Positions 20,266 through 30,357 of a DNA stretch of 64,000 nucleotides are shown here, in pieces. Source of the DNA: Flavobacterium haoranii (GTDB taxonomy: Bacteria; Bacteroidota; Bacteroidia; Flavobacteriales; Flavobacteriaceae). Location: positions 1 to 64,000 of the forward strand of contig QKBC01000015.1 of NCBI GenBank assembly GCA_003246205.1, read 5' to 3'. Under the pieces are notes generated by a model. That model was not told where the DNA came from, ran no database searches, and was given only the letters and a program-made list of their open reading frames with translations. The position numbers and the translations under genes were made by a program. The first letter of the stretch is position 1, and each line of letters opens with the position of its first letter.

Positions 20266-20934
20266 ATGGAAATAATAGATACCATTAAAATTACTATTAA
20301 CAACAAGCTTTACCTCAAAGATCCTGAAACTTCTGAGTTAGGTAAAAAAATTGTAGGAAACAGCATTCTATTAATTGACGAAATTGGTTTTGATGCTTTC
20401 ACATTCAAAAAACTAGGCGAAAAAATCCAATCGAACGAAAGTTCTATTTACCGCTATTTTGAGAACAAGCACAAACTCTTAATATATCTATCTTCCTGGT
20501 ATTGGTCTTGGGTAGAATACAATTTAGTTTTAGCGACAAACAACGTTGAAAATCCTGAAAAAAAACTAGGGAAAGCCATTGAAATCATTACCCGTAATGT
20601 AAAGAAAGACGATTCCATTGCTCATATTGACGAATATATTTTAAACAAAATCATTATCGCCGAATTCACCAAAACTTTCCTAACCAAGGAAGTTGATGAA
20701 GAAAATGAAGATGGCTTTTTTATGGTTTATAAAAGAGTCATCAATAGAATTCACGAAATGATTTCAGAAGTAAATCCACAATACAAATACAGTAAAAGTT
20801 TAGCATCTTCCATCGTTCAAGGTGCTTTACATCAAAATTTTTTAAAAGACCATTTCCAAAGCATAACCAGTCTTTCTGAAAGTAACTGTTTAGCTGATTT
20901 TTATAAAGATCTTATCAAAAAAGTACTATTATGA
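20266..20934 (+). CDS. TetR/AcrR family transcriptional regulator
   Basis: IDEIGFDAFTFKKLGEKIQSNESSIYRYFENKHKLLIYLSSWYW: TetR HTH. Confidence 0.85.
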   Translation: MEIIDTIKITINNKLYLKDPETSELGKKIVGNSILLIDEIGFDAFTFKKLGEKIQSNESSIYRYFENKHKLLIYLSSWYWSWVEYNLVLATNNVENPEKKLGKAIEIITRNVKKDDSIAHIDEYILNKIIIAEFTKTFLTKEVDEENEDGFFMVYKRVINRIHEMISEVNPQYKYSKSLASSIVQGALHQNFLKDHFQSITSLSESNCLADFYKDLIKKVLL

Positions 20935-22586
20935 CGCCCATACAACGATTTAAAAATCTAATCCAGATTGATAAAAAAGATATTTACCAAATCATCCTCT
21001 ACTCTATTTTAGCCGGAGTTATCAGTCTCTCATTACCTTTGGGTATTCAGTCTATTGTCAATTTTCTTCAGGCAGGAAAAATCAGTACGTCTTGGGTTGT
21101 TTTAGTAACTATTGTCGTAATTGGTGTAGCTATGGTCGGAATTTTGCGCATAATGCAGTATCGTATTATTGAAGATCTGCAACAAAAGATATTCGTCCGT
21201 TCCTCATTTGAATTTGCTTATCGGTTCCCGAAAATTAAATTCAATAAATTATACAATTATTCTCCGCCGGAATTAGCCAACCGCTTTTTTGATACTTTAA
21301 CCGTACAAAAAGGCTTTTCTAAATTATTATTGGATATTTCAGGAGCTGCATTACAAATCTTCTTCGGAATTCTGTTGCTGTCCTTATATCATTCCTTTTT
21401 TATTTTCTTTGGAATTATCTTATTACTGTTGCTTTATTTTATCTTCAAAGTCAATTTCAACGAAGGTTTGAGAACTAGTCTAGAAGAATCTAACTATAAA
21501 TATAAAGTAGCACATTGGCTGCAAGAAATCGCCCGAAATTATCTGAGCTTTAAAAACGAACGCCTATTTGATTTTTCAATGGATAAAAATGACAAATTAG
21601 CCGCTGAATATATTTCACACCGCGAAAGCCATTTTAAAGTTCTAAGAAAACAATTCATTCAACTTACCGGGTTTAAAGTCTTAATCACTGCCGGATTATT
21701 GATCATCGGAGGAATTTTGGTTTTGAACCAACAAATGAACATTGGCCAATTTGTAGCAGCAGAAATCATTATTTTAACTATTATTACAGCCGTTGAAAAA
21801 TTATTTTCCGGACTAGAGCTATTTTATGACGTATTGACTTCTCTAGAAAAAATCGGAAAAGTGGTGGATATGGAAATTGAAAACTGTGATGCTAACAAGA
21901 ATTACCAAATTGGAGATGATAACATCTACTTAGAAACAGAAAACCTAAGCTACAGATTTCCGGACAGCGAAACCGAAGTCTTGAAAAATATCAACATCAA
22001 TATTGCTCCTAAAGACAAAATATTAATTACCGGAGAAAACGGTTCGGGTAAAACAACATTACTTCGATTATTAAGCCGGTTATTAGAGCCGGTAACCGGA
22101 ACTATTTTTATCAATAACAATAATTATAATAAATATTCTATTGACGATTATCGTTCCCATATCGGTGTTATTACAGTAAATGATAAACTATTTGAAGGAA
22201 CTATCTTAGAGAACATAAGTTGTAACAATCCGGATTTCCCGATCAATCAAATTAATGACTTGATGGAGAAACTAAAATTAAGCAAATACATCAAATCGTT
22301 ACCGGATGGTTTAGATACTAAAGTTCATTCCGAAGGAAAAAAAATGAATTCTTCCATCATCCAAAAAATACTGCTGGCGCGCTGTATCATTTCATCGCCT
22401 AAAATATTATATCTGGAAGAACCTTTAGAAAACATTGATGCGCAATCGGCTAAAGAAATCATTGATTATTTGACAGCCGAAGATCAAAACTGGACTATTG
22501 TAGTGGTTTCTAAAAATGAGTATTGGAAACAGAAGTGCAACAAACACTACAATCTTGAAAACGGTGCCATTCAATTTATAAAATAA
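20931..22586 (+). CDS. ABC transporter, fused TM and ATP-binding domains, with degenerate NBD motifs
   Basis: Exporter TM domain followed by Walker A GENGSGKTTLLRLLSRL; four other ATPase motifs are altered (see finding). 4-bp overlap with tetR. Confidence 0.85.
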   Translation: MTPIQRFKNLIQIDKKDIYQIILYSILAGVISLSLPLGIQSIVNFLQAGKISTSWVVLVTIVVIGVAMVGILRIMQYRIIEDLQQKIFVRSSFEFAYRFPKIKFNKLYNYSPPELANRFFDTLTVQKGFSKLLLDISGAALQIFFGILLLSLYHSFFIFFGIILLLLLYFIFKVNFNEGLRTSLEESNYKYKVAHWLQEIARNYLSFKNERLFDFSMDKNDKLAAEYISHRESHFKVLRKQFIQLTGFKVLITAGLLIIGGILVLNQQMNIGQFVAAEIIILTIITAVEKLFSGLELFYDVLTSLEKIGKVVDMEIENCDANKNYQIGDDNIYLETENLSYRFPDSETEVLKNININIAPKDKILITGENGSGKTTLLRLLSRLLEPVTGTIFINNNNYNKYSIDDYRSHIGVITVNDKLFEGTILENISCNNPDFPINQINDLMEKLKLSKYIKSLPDGLDTKVHSEGKKMNSSIIQKILLARCIISSPKILYLEEPLENIDAQSAKEIIDYLTAEDQNWTIVVVSKNEYWKQKCNKHYNLENGAIQFIK

Positions 22587-22591
22587 GTACG

Positions 22592-23944
22592 ATGTTAAAT
22601 ATAACTGACAATAAAATAAGCCAATACATTGATTTAAAAAAATATAAATCAACCCGAATCTTTGCTGACAATCCTCATTACAAGATCATTAAAAAAATTG
22701 TATGGGGAATTGTAATCATTATTATTTTGTTCATGTTTTTACCTTGGACACAAAATATTTCCGGAAATGGATTTGTCACTACTTTACGTCCTAACCAGCG
22801 TCCGCAAACTATTCATACCGCTATTGCCGGACGAATAGAAAAATGGCACATACAAGAAGGCGATTTTGTAAAAAAAGGAGATACCATTCTATTTATTTCC
22901 GAAATTAAAGAAGATTACCTTGATCCGAATTTGGTAGAAAATACCGAAAATCAGGTAAAGGCAAAAGAAAACTCTGTCGATTCATACGAAGAAAAAGTAA
23001 AAGCCTTAAACCTACAAATGAGTGCCATTGAAAATGAAAAAGGTTTAAAACTAAAACAGGCACAAAACAAGCTAAAACAATCGTATTTGAAAGTAAAGAG
23101 CGATAGCATGGATCTGCAAGCTGTTATCACACAACTTAAAATTGCAGAAACCCAATACAATCGTGCGGTAAGTTTAAACAAAGAAGGCTTAAAACCCATG
23201 ACGTATGTGGAAGAGAAAAAAGTAAAGCTTCAAGATATGGAAGCCAAAATTATCACGCAAGAAAACAAATATTTAGCCAGTCAAAATGAAGTATTAAATG
23301 CCACAATGGAAATCAACCGTATTATGGCAGAATATACTGAAAAAAGAGCCAAAGCCAGCAGCGATAAACAAACCGCTTTAAGCGCTCAATTTGATACGGA
23401 AGCCCAAGTAAACAAATTGCGCAATCAATATACCAATTACAAAATCAGAAACGGCTTATACTATATTACGGCTCCGCAAGATGGTTACGTAAATCGCGCG
23501 CTGCAATCAGGTATCGGGGAAACTATTAAAGAAGGAACACCGATTGTAAGTATTATGCCTGCTAATTTTGAAATTGCGGTGGAAACCTATGTTGATCCGT
23601 TAAACTTTCCGTTAATCAATAAAGGTGAAAAAGTACGCGTTTGGTTTGATGGTTGGCCCACTATCGTTTTCAGCGGATGGCCGGGAGTTTCCTACGGAAC
23701 ATTTGGCGGTATTATAGTAGCTAAAGAAAATTTTATTAGTGAAAACGGAAAATATCGTGTTTTAATTGCTCCTGATCCTAATGAAAAACCATGGCCGGAA
23801 CAATTGAGCATCGGTGCCGGAACACAAACGCTGGCACTATTAGACAATGTTCCTATTTGGTTTGAAATTTGGAGAAATCTAAATGGTTTCCCTCCTAATT
23901 TTTACCAACCTAATGCTGCAAAAGGCAAAACGGATAAAAAATAA
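22592..23944 (+). CDS. HlyD family secretion periplasmic adaptor
   Basis: Single N-terminal TM, GRIEKWHIQEGDFVKKGDTILFISEIKED biotinyl-lipoyl half motif, long coiled coil, ITAPQDGYVNRALQSGIGETIKEGTPIVSIMP. Confidence 0.88.
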   Translation: MLNITDNKISQYIDLKKYKSTRIFADNPHYKIIKKIVWGIVIIIILFMFLPWTQNISGNGFVTTLRPNQRPQTIHTAIAGRIEKWHIQEGDFVKKGDTILFISEIKEDYLDPNLVENTENQVKAKENSVDSYEEKVKALNLQMSAIENEKGLKLKQAQNKLKQSYLKVKSDSMDLQAVITQLKIAETQYNRAVSLNKEGLKPMTYVEEKKVKLQDMEAKIITQENKYLASQNEVLNATMEINRIMAEYTEKRAKASSDKQTALSAQFDTEAQVNKLRNQYTNYKIRNGLYYITAPQDGYVNRALQSGIGETIKEGTPIVSIMPANFEIAVETYVDPLNFPLINKGEKVRVWFDGWPTIVFSGWPGVSYGTFGGIIVAKENFISENGKYRVLIAPDPNEKPWPEQLSIGAGTQTLALLDNVPIWFEIWRNLNGFPPNFYQPNAAKGKTDKK

Positions 23945-23955
23945 GAACCTAATTT

Positions 23956-25335
23956 ATGAAACATCTCCTTTACATTATTGTCAGTTTGTTCAGCTTGACT
24001 TCCTTTAGTCAGGAAATCAATGACGAATTTACGTATGAAGAGTTTTTAGCCTACGTTAAAAAATTTCATCCGCTAACCAAACAAGCTGATTTAAAAATAA
24101 CGGAAGCTCAGGCTAAATTACTAAAAGCCCGTGGTGCATTCGATCCTAAAATTGAGTCTACTTTTAACCAAAAAGAATACGGTGATAAAAAATATTATTC
24201 GTTATTTAACGGAAGCTTTAAAATCCCGACTTGGTACGGCATTGAGATCAAAGCGGCTTTTGACAACAACGAAGGAATTTATCTGAATCCTGAAAATACT
24301 GTTCCTAACAAAGGTTTAACCTCATTAGGTATCAGCGTTCCTGTAGGACAAGGTTTGTGGATTAACGAACGGATGGCTGAACTTAAAAAAGCAAAGCTGT
24401 ACCGAAGCGTTACCGAATCGGAACAAAAAATAATGATTACCGAAGTGATAGTGGAAGCTTCAAAAAGTTATTTCAATTGGAAAAGAAGCCACAGCGAAGT
24501 AAAACTTTATGAAAATTATTTAGAAAATGCTATGATTCGTCATGAAGGCATTATCAAATCGGTTCATTTAGGTGACAAATCAAAAATAGATAGCGTAGAA
24601 GCCGGAATCTTAGTAAAATCGAGACGCTTGAATCTGGAAAAAGCCAAACTAAAATTAACCAAAGCTAAATTAGAATTATCCAATTATTTATGGTCAGAAG
24701 ACAATGTTCCATTAGAAGTTGGTGACAATCTGTATCCCGAAGAAAACCTGAAGTCCACTATTTTGCAAACATTACATTTAACAGATTTAGAGAATCTTTC
24801 TTCCGACAATCATCCGAAGTTAAATGCTTTACAGCAAAAAATAGCCATTCAAAAAATTGATAAAAACCTTAACGCTAATAGTTTGCTACCTAAAATTGAT
24901 CTGGGTTACACTTATTTGTCTGAACCTAGTGCCTTTGACAATTATCGCTTTGAAGATTATAAATTGGGGGTAAATTTTTATTTCCCTTTGTTCTTGCGAA
25001 AAGAACGCGCTAATTTAAAACTGGCAAAAATTAAGCTTCAGGATTACCAATATACTTTAGATTTTGAAAAACTAAGCATTGGCAACAAGATTGAAGCCGG
25101 AAAACAAGAAATTCTATCGCTGCAAAATCAAATAGAAATTAACCGTTCATTGGTAAACGATTACAAACAAATGCTTGATGGTGAAGAACGTTTATTTCAA
25201 ATGGGAGAAAGTTCTTTATTTGTAATTAATTCCAGAGAAAATTATTTGGTATCGGCCAGAATTTCAGAAATCGATTTAGAAATTTCCTATCTCAACGCCG
25301 GAATTTCTTTGTATAAAACATTAGCGAATCCATAA
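23956..25335 (+). CDS. TolC family outer membrane efflux protein
   Basis: Signal peptide; long helical repeats; KIDLGYTYLSEPSAF, LGVNFYFPLFLRKERANLKLAKIKL. Confidence 0.86.
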   Translation: MKHLLYIIVSLFSLTSFSQEINDEFTYEEFLAYVKKFHPLTKQADLKITEAQAKLLKARGAFDPKIESTFNQKEYGDKKYYSLFNGSFKIPTWYGIEIKAAFDNNEGIYLNPENTVPNKGLTSLGISVPVGQGLWINERMAELKKAKLYRSVTESEQKIMITEVIVEASKSYFNWKRSHSEVKLYENYLENAMIRHEGIIKSVHLGDKSKIDSVEAGILVKSRRLNLEKAKLKLTKAKLELSNYLWSEDNVPLEVGDNLYPEENLKSTILQTLHLTDLENLSSDNHPKLNALQQKIAIQKIDKNLNANSLLPKIDLGYTYLSEPSAFDNYRFEDYKLGVNFYFPLFLRKERANLKLAKIKLQDYQYTLDFEKLSIGNKIEAGKQEILSLQNQIEINRSLVNDYKQMLDGEERLFQMGESSLFVINSRENYLVSARISEIDLEISYLNAGISLYKTLANP

Positions 25336-25337
25336 AA

Positions 25338-25366
25338 AAATCCCGTCAAAAGCGGGATTTGATTTT
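25338..25366 (+). terminator. Terminator of the tetR-ABC-hlyD-tolC operon
   Basis: AAATCCCG-TCAAAAG-CGGGATTT followed by a T-rich tract. Confidence 0.75.
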
Positions 25367-25387
25367 TTCTTGACCAAGAAGAAACTT

Positions 25388-25747
25388 TTAGTAACGTCCT
25401 CCTCTATTATTATCTCTTGAGTTAAAACCTCCTCTGTTGTTTTCTCTTGAGTTGTAACCTCCTCTATTTCCACCATTTCTATTGAAAGGTTTTCTTTCTC
25501 CTTGTGGTTTCGGTTCTGATTTGTTTACAACAATCGCACGACCGTCAATTTTAGCACCATTCAGCTCATCAATTGCTTTTTGAGCCGCCTCATCATTAGG
25601 CATTTCTATGAAGCCAAAACCTTTACTTTTCCCTGTAAACTTATCTGTTATAACTTTAACAGAGCTTACTTCTCCGTATTCTTCAAAATACTCTCTTAAA
25701 TCTGCTTCCTCTACATTAAAAGGAAGGCTTCCTACAAAAATGTTCAT
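25388..25747 (-). CDS. RNA recognition motif (RRM) RNA-binding protein with RGG-rich tail
   Basis: MNIFVGSLPFNVEEADLREYFEEYGEV (RNP2), KSKGFGFIEM (RNP1), C-terminal GGYNSRENNRGGFNSRDNNRGGRY. Confidence 0.92.
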   Translation of the reverse strand: MNIFVGSLPFNVEEADLREYFEEYGEVSSVKVITDKFTGKSKGFGFIEMPNDEAAQKAIDELNGAKIDGRAIVVNKSEPKPQGERKPFNRNGGNRGGYNSRENNRGGFNSRDNNRGGRY

Positions 25748-25851
25748 TTAAATAATTTTAATTGGAGGTAAAGGTAATCTTTTATTCCTATTATTTCATT
25801 TTTTATTTGATTTATTTTCAAATATTTATTCTACTCATTTTTAAGACTATA

Positions 25852-27117
25852 CTACATCCTATTGCTAAATGCTTTTTCTATGGCTTCCTGATGCATCGGA
25901 TGCGCTATTTTCAGCAATTCTTTATTGCGTTGAGCCAATGTTTTTCCGTATAAATTAGCTATTCCGTTCTCCGTTATCACATAATGCACATGAGCACGCG
26001 TAGTAACTACACCAGCTCCTTGTTTTAAAAAGGGAACAATTCTGCTTTCTCCCCTTTTAGTTATAGAAGGTAATGCAATGATCGCTTTTCCGCCTTCACT
26101 TAATGAAGCTCCTCTAATAAAATCCATTTGCCCGCCTACTCCGGAATACATCCTTGTCCCGATAGAATCAGCACAAACCTGTCCGGTTAAATCTACCTCA
26201 ATAGCAGAATTAATGGCAACCATTTTAGGATTTCTACGAATAAAAGCGGAATCATTTACTATAGAAGATTCTTTCATCACTAAAAAAGGGTTGTCGTCTA
26301 CAAAATCATACAGTCGTTTTGACCCTACTAAGAAAGTAGCCAAAGCTCTTCCTCTTAATACTCCTTTGTAATCACAAGTAATAACATTTTTTTCTATTAA
26401 ATCGATAACACCGTCAGAAAACATTTCAGTGTGTAAACCCAAATCTTTATGATGCTCCAATTTACTTAAAGCTGCATTAGGTATAGAACCAATTCCCATT
26501 TGCAAAGTGCTTCGGTCTTCAATCAGGGAAGCAATGTATTCTCCTATTTTCTCTTCTTCTTTAGAAAAAGGAGCTACTTCATGGGCATAAATCGGTTCGT
26601 TTACTTCTACTAAAAAATCAATTTCATTCACGTGAATGACACCGTCTCCAAAAGTTCTCGGCATATTCGGATTTACCTGCGCAATGATATATTTAGCATT
26701 TTCTACGGCCGCCACACTGGCTTCTACAGAAATCCCTAACGAGCAATATCCATGACTATCCGGCGGCGAAACATGAATTAAGGCGACATCAAGCGATAAA
26801 ATATTTTTGCGGAACAGATGCGGCAATTCACTCAAAAAAACCGGAGTGTAAGAACCATTTCCTTCATTTAAAGTATGACGTACATTGGCTCCTATAAAAA
26901 AGGAATTGACATGAAAACTTTCCGCCAATTTAGAATCTGCATAAGGTGCTTCCCCTTCTGTGTGCAAATGGCAAACTTCAACATTGCGCAATTCACTCGC
27001 TCTTTCTGCTAAAGCTTTTGTTAAAACTGTTGGCGTTGCCGCTGCAGCCTGGACATATATCCTATTCCCCGACTGCACTACTTTTAGTGCCTCAGCAGCT
27101 GAAACATATTTTCCCAT
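25852..27117 (-). CDS. Acetyl-CoA hydrolase/transferase family protein
   Basis: 421 aa; LQMGIGSIPNAALSKLEHHKDLGLHTEMFSDGVIDLIE, GVGGQMDFIRGASLSEGGKAIIALPS, VTENGIANLYGKTLAQR. Confidence 0.88.
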   Translation of the reverse strand: MGKYVSAAEALKVVQSGNRIYVQAAAATPTVLTKALAERASELRNVEVCHLHTEGEAPYADSKLAESFHVNSFFIGANVRHTLNEGNGSYTPVFLSELPHLFRKNILSLDVALIHVSPPDSHGYCSLGISVEASVAAVENAKYIIAQVNPNMPRTFGDGVIHVNEIDFLVEVNEPIYAHEVAPFSKEEEKIGEYIASLIEDRSTLQMGIGSIPNAALSKLEHHKDLGLHTEMFSDGVIDLIEKNVITCDYKGVLRGRALATFLVGSKRLYDFVDDNPFLVMKESSIVNDSAFIRRNPKMVAINSAIEVDLTGQVCADSIGTRMYSGVGGQMDFIRGASLSEGGKAIIALPSITKRGESRIVPFLKQGAGVVTTRAHVHYVITENGIANLYGKTLAQRNKELLKIAHPMHQEAIEKAFSNRM

Positions 27118-27310
27118 ATTTTGTTTTTTATTTATTTTATGACAAAAGTAAAACAGAGTATTTTGATTAAAAATGACTTCTCTCAGGCTTTTGTCGGGTT
27201 AATTTACTACTTTTCTAAAAATAAAAACAATTATCATGTTGTAAAACCGTTGTACAAACTCAAAAAAAAGGATTAATTGTTGTATTTTTGCATCCTAAAT
27301 TTTTTCAAAA

Positions 27311-28129
27311 ATGATCGTTTTAAAAACCAGAGAAGAAATTGAATTAATGCGCGAAAGCGCTCTGATCGTTTCTAAAACATTAGGCATGCTTGCCAAAGAA
27401 GTTAAACCAGGTGTTACCTCATTATATTTAGATAAATTAGCAGAAGAGTTTATTAGAGACCACGGAGCTGAGCCGGCTTTTTTAGGAATGTATGGCTTCC
27501 CGAATTCATTATGTATGAGTCCGAACTCTCAAGTGGTTCACGGTATTCCGAATGATGTTCCGCTACAAGAAGGCGATATTATTTCTGTTGATTGTGGTGC
27601 TGTTAAAAACGGTTTTTACGGAGACCATGCTTATACCTTTGAAGTTGGAGAAGTGGCTCCCGAAGTTAAAGAACTTTTAAAAATCACTAAAGAATCTTTG
27701 TATGTTGGAATTCGTGAAACCAGAGCAGGCAACCGAGTAGAAGACATTGGCTACGCTATTCAGCAATATTGCGAAAAACACGGTTATGGTGTAGTTCGTG
27801 AATTGTGCGGACATGGCTTAGGCAGAAAAATGCACGAAGATCCTGAAGTACCGAACTATGGCAAAAGAGGCCGCGGTAAAAAATTAGTCAACGGAATGGT
27901 CTTAGCCATTGAGCCTATGATCAATTTGGGAACTAAAAACATCCGCCAACATAAAGACGGCTGGACAATCACAACAGCTGACGGAAAACCAAGTGCTCAC
28001 TTTGAACATGATGTAGCTATTGTTGATGGAAAACCTGAGTTGCTTTCAACATTTGCTTATATCTATGAAGCTCTTGGAATTACTTCAAATGAAGAAGATG
28101 GCTTAAGACAAGTTTCTTTGGTTTTATAA
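27311..28129 (+). CDS. map: Type I methionyl aminopeptidase
   Basis: GFPNSLCMSPNSQVVHGIPND, DIISVDCGAVKNGFYGDHAYTF, ELCGHGLGRKMHEDPEVPNYG, VLAIEPMIN, HFEHDVAI. Confidence 0.95.
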   Translation: MIVLKTREEIELMRESALIVSKTLGMLAKEVKPGVTSLYLDKLAEEFIRDHGAEPAFLGMYGFPNSLCMSPNSQVVHGIPNDVPLQEGDIISVDCGAVKNGFYGDHAYTFEVGEVAPEVKELLKITKESLYVGIRETRAGNRVEDIGYAIQQYCEKHGYGVVRELCGHGLGRKMHEDPEVPNYGKRGRGKKLVNGMVLAIEPMINLGTKNIRQHKDGWTITTADGKPSAHFEHDVAIVDGKPELLSTFAYIYEALGITSNEEDGLRQVSLVL

Positions 28130-28899
28130 TGAAAAAGTTATTTAAGCTTGTTTTAAATACGATTCCTCGTCCTATCTTAATCCGTTTAAGTATAGTAGTA
28201 CGACCTGTTTTGGCTTTTTTATTGAAGGGAAACCGCTTTACCGACCCTATTGACGGCAAAAGTTTCCGTATGTTCCTGCCTTATGGTTACGGGAACCAAC
28301 GTAATAATGTGCTTTCACCCAGTACGCTTTCTTTAGAAAGGCATCGCTTATTGTGGTTGTACCTGCAAAATGAAACTACCTTTTTTACCTCTGAAAAGAA
28401 ACTAAAAGTATTGCATTTTGCTCCGGAACAGGAATTTTATAAGCGTTTCAAAAAACAAGCTAATTTAGATTATACAACAACCGATTTATTATCACCACTT
28501 GCCGATGTAAAAGCAGATATCTGCAATTTGCCTTTTGAAGACAATTCGTATGATATTATTTTTTGCAATCATGTGTTAGAACACATCCCGGATGATACCA
28601 AAGCCATGCAGGAACTATACCGAGTAATGAAACCGAGCGGTTGGGGAATTTTCCAGATTCCGCAAGACCTGAGTCTTGCTACAACTTTTACCGATGATAG
28701 CATTACGGATCCTAAAGAACGAGCCAAGATTTTCGGGCAATACGACCATGTACGCGTATATGGAAGAGATTATTTTGATAAACTACGAAGTATCGGCTTT
28801 AAAGTAGACGAAGTAGATTATACCTCAAAATTATCACCGGAACAAGTGGAACGCTATTGTTTAGCCAAAGGTGAAATTATTCCGGTAGTTTTTAAATAG
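28129..28899 (+). CDS. Class I SAM-dependent methyltransferase
   Basis: VLHFAPEQEFYKRFK, DICNLPFEDNSYDIIFCNHVLEHIPDDTKAMQELYRVMKPSGWGIFQIP; start overlaps the map stop by 1 nt. Confidence 0.86.
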   Translation: MKKLFKLVLNTIPRPILIRLSIVVRPVLAFLLKGNRFTDPIDGKSFRMFLPYGYGNQRNNVLSPSTLSLERHRLLWLYLQNETTFFTSEKKLKVLHFAPEQEFYKRFKKQANLDYTTTDLLSPLADVKADICNLPFEDNSYDIIFCNHVLEHIPDDTKAMQELYRVMKPSGWGIFQIPQDLSLATTFTDDSITDPKERAKIFGQYDHVRVYGRDYFDKLRSIGFKVDEVDYTSKLSPEQVERYCLAKGEIIPVVFK

Positions 28900-28941
28900 T
28901 TTTTTAAAACAGCTCAAAAAACAACAATCTTTCCGATTATA

Positions 28942-28971
28942 TGACTTCTCGACTCCGCTCGGAAGTGACAA
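28942..28971. repeat. REP-like interspersed element (single copy here)
   Basis: tgacttctcgactccgctcggaagtgacaa: resembles the short TGTCACTTCGAGCG..GTCGAGAAGTC intergenic repeat recalled from Bacteroidota genomes. Confidence 0.4.
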
Positions 28972-29988
28972 TTATTTCAAAAGTAATTTAAAATTATCCG
29001 TTTGAAATTCTTGCAGTTCATTATTTACATCGGTATACATAATCATCACATATAAATCGGGGTGCTTTTTTAAGAATTCTTTCCCTTGTTCTAATGTCAT
29101 TACCATAAAAGCAGTTGCATAACCATCAGCCATTACACAAGTTGGAGCCAACACCGTTGTACTGAGAACGCTGCCTTTTTGCGGTTTTCCGGTTTTAGGG
29201 TTTATAGTATGTACAAATTTTTCACCTGTTATAGAATCCGTAATCACTTTCCTGTAATTCCCGGATGTAGCCATCCCTAAATTTTCAACAGCAATAGTTG
29301 CTATTAATTTACGTTCTTCAGGCGTTTGCAGCGGATCGTCTATTCCTACGACCCAATTTTTATTTTGAATGGTATTTTTGCCCATAGCAAACAGTTCTCC
29401 TCCAATTTCAACAATAGCATTTTGAATTCCTTTTGATTTTAAGAAATTTACAGTAACATCAACCGAATAGCCTTGTGCTATAGCATTGAAATCAAAGTAG
29501 GTCTGTGGAAAATCTTTATGAATGGTTTGATTGGGATTCATTTTTACTTTGGAAAAACCAACGTATTGTAATAAACTATCTATTTGATGCTGGCTTAAGT
29601 TATGATGCTGATGACCGGGACCAAATCCATAAGCATTGACCAAAACACCGATAGTAGGATCAAATAACCCATTCGTTTCTTTATATATTTTTCGGGAAGC
29701 TTCAAAAGTATCGGTAAACCATTTGTCGATAACTACAGTTGTATCACCGGCATTGATCTTCGCTATTTTTGATGTTGGTTTATAGGTAGAAAGTGAATTA
29801 TCAAAAGTTTCCAGCAAAGAATCAATTTGAATTTTGCTTATCATTTCTTCTTTAGCAATATATTTTATGCTATAGGTACTTCCCTGAGCTTCTCCTTGGA
29901 TAATAAAAAAAGTATCTTCTTTAGGTTGCTGACAACTCCATAAAAGCAGTCCTAAAATAAGGCTATAATAAAACTTTGAATCCTTCAT
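28972..29988 (-). CDS. apbE: FAD:protein FMN transferase (ApbE), lipoprotein
   Basis: MKDSKFYYSLILGLLLWSCQQ lipobox; VEIGGELFAMGKN, TINPKTGKPQKGSVLSTTVLAPTCVMADGYATAFMVM. Track start at 30042 is probably too long; ATG at 29988 precedes the signal peptide. Confidence 0.9.
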   Translation of the reverse strand: MKDSKFYYSLILGLLLWSCQQPKEDTFFIIQGEAQGSTYSIKYIAKEEMISKIQIDSLLETFDNSLSTYKPTSKIAKINAGDTTVVIDKWFTDTFEASRKIYKETNGLFDPTIGVLVNAYGFGPGHQHHNLSQHQIDSLLQYVGFSKVKMNPNQTIHKDFPQTYFDFNAIAQGYSVDVTVNFLKSKGIQNAIVEIGGELFAMGKNTIQNKNWVVGIDDPLQTPEERKLIATIAVENLGMATSGNYRKVITDSITGEKFVHTINPKTGKPQKGSVLSTTVLAPTCVMADGYATAFMVMTLEQGKEFLKKHPDLYVMIMYTDVNNELQEFQTDNFKLLLK

Positions 29989-30340
29989 AATTGACGATAT
30001 AATCGGAAGTTCTGTAAATCGGTAATTCAAAATCGGCGGCATTGGCTATACCAACACCTGCAAACAACACTTTTGCTTTTTTTTCTTTGGCGTGTTTTAA
30101 GAAAGTTTCCATAAAAATAACATCATATTCACTTGGGTTCTCCGGATATAAAACAGCCTGAACCATGACAAAATGCAATGTATTGGCTTTGTCCACACAA
30201 ATAAACTGCGGATGTTTTCTTAACTGACTGTTAATGGCTATGAATTCAAAACCTTTTGACTCAAGATCTTTCCCCACATGGTTCATTGCAATTTGATGTA
30301 ACTCTTGTAAACTAAGTTCTTCCATGATGCAAAAATACAA
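29963..30340 (-). CDS. Conserved small protein co-transcribed with apbE
   Basis: 125 aa (likely start M6, MEELSLQELH); overlaps the apbE start by 26 bp. Confidence 0.65.
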   Translation of the reverse strand: MYFCIMEELSLQELHQIAMNHVGKDLESKGFEFIAINSQLRKHPQFICVDKANTLHFVMVQAVLYPENPSEYDVIFMETFLKHAKEKKAKVLFAGVGIANAADFELPIYRTSDYIVNYEGFKVLL

Positions 30341-30357
30341 ATAGGATTGGGAAACAA

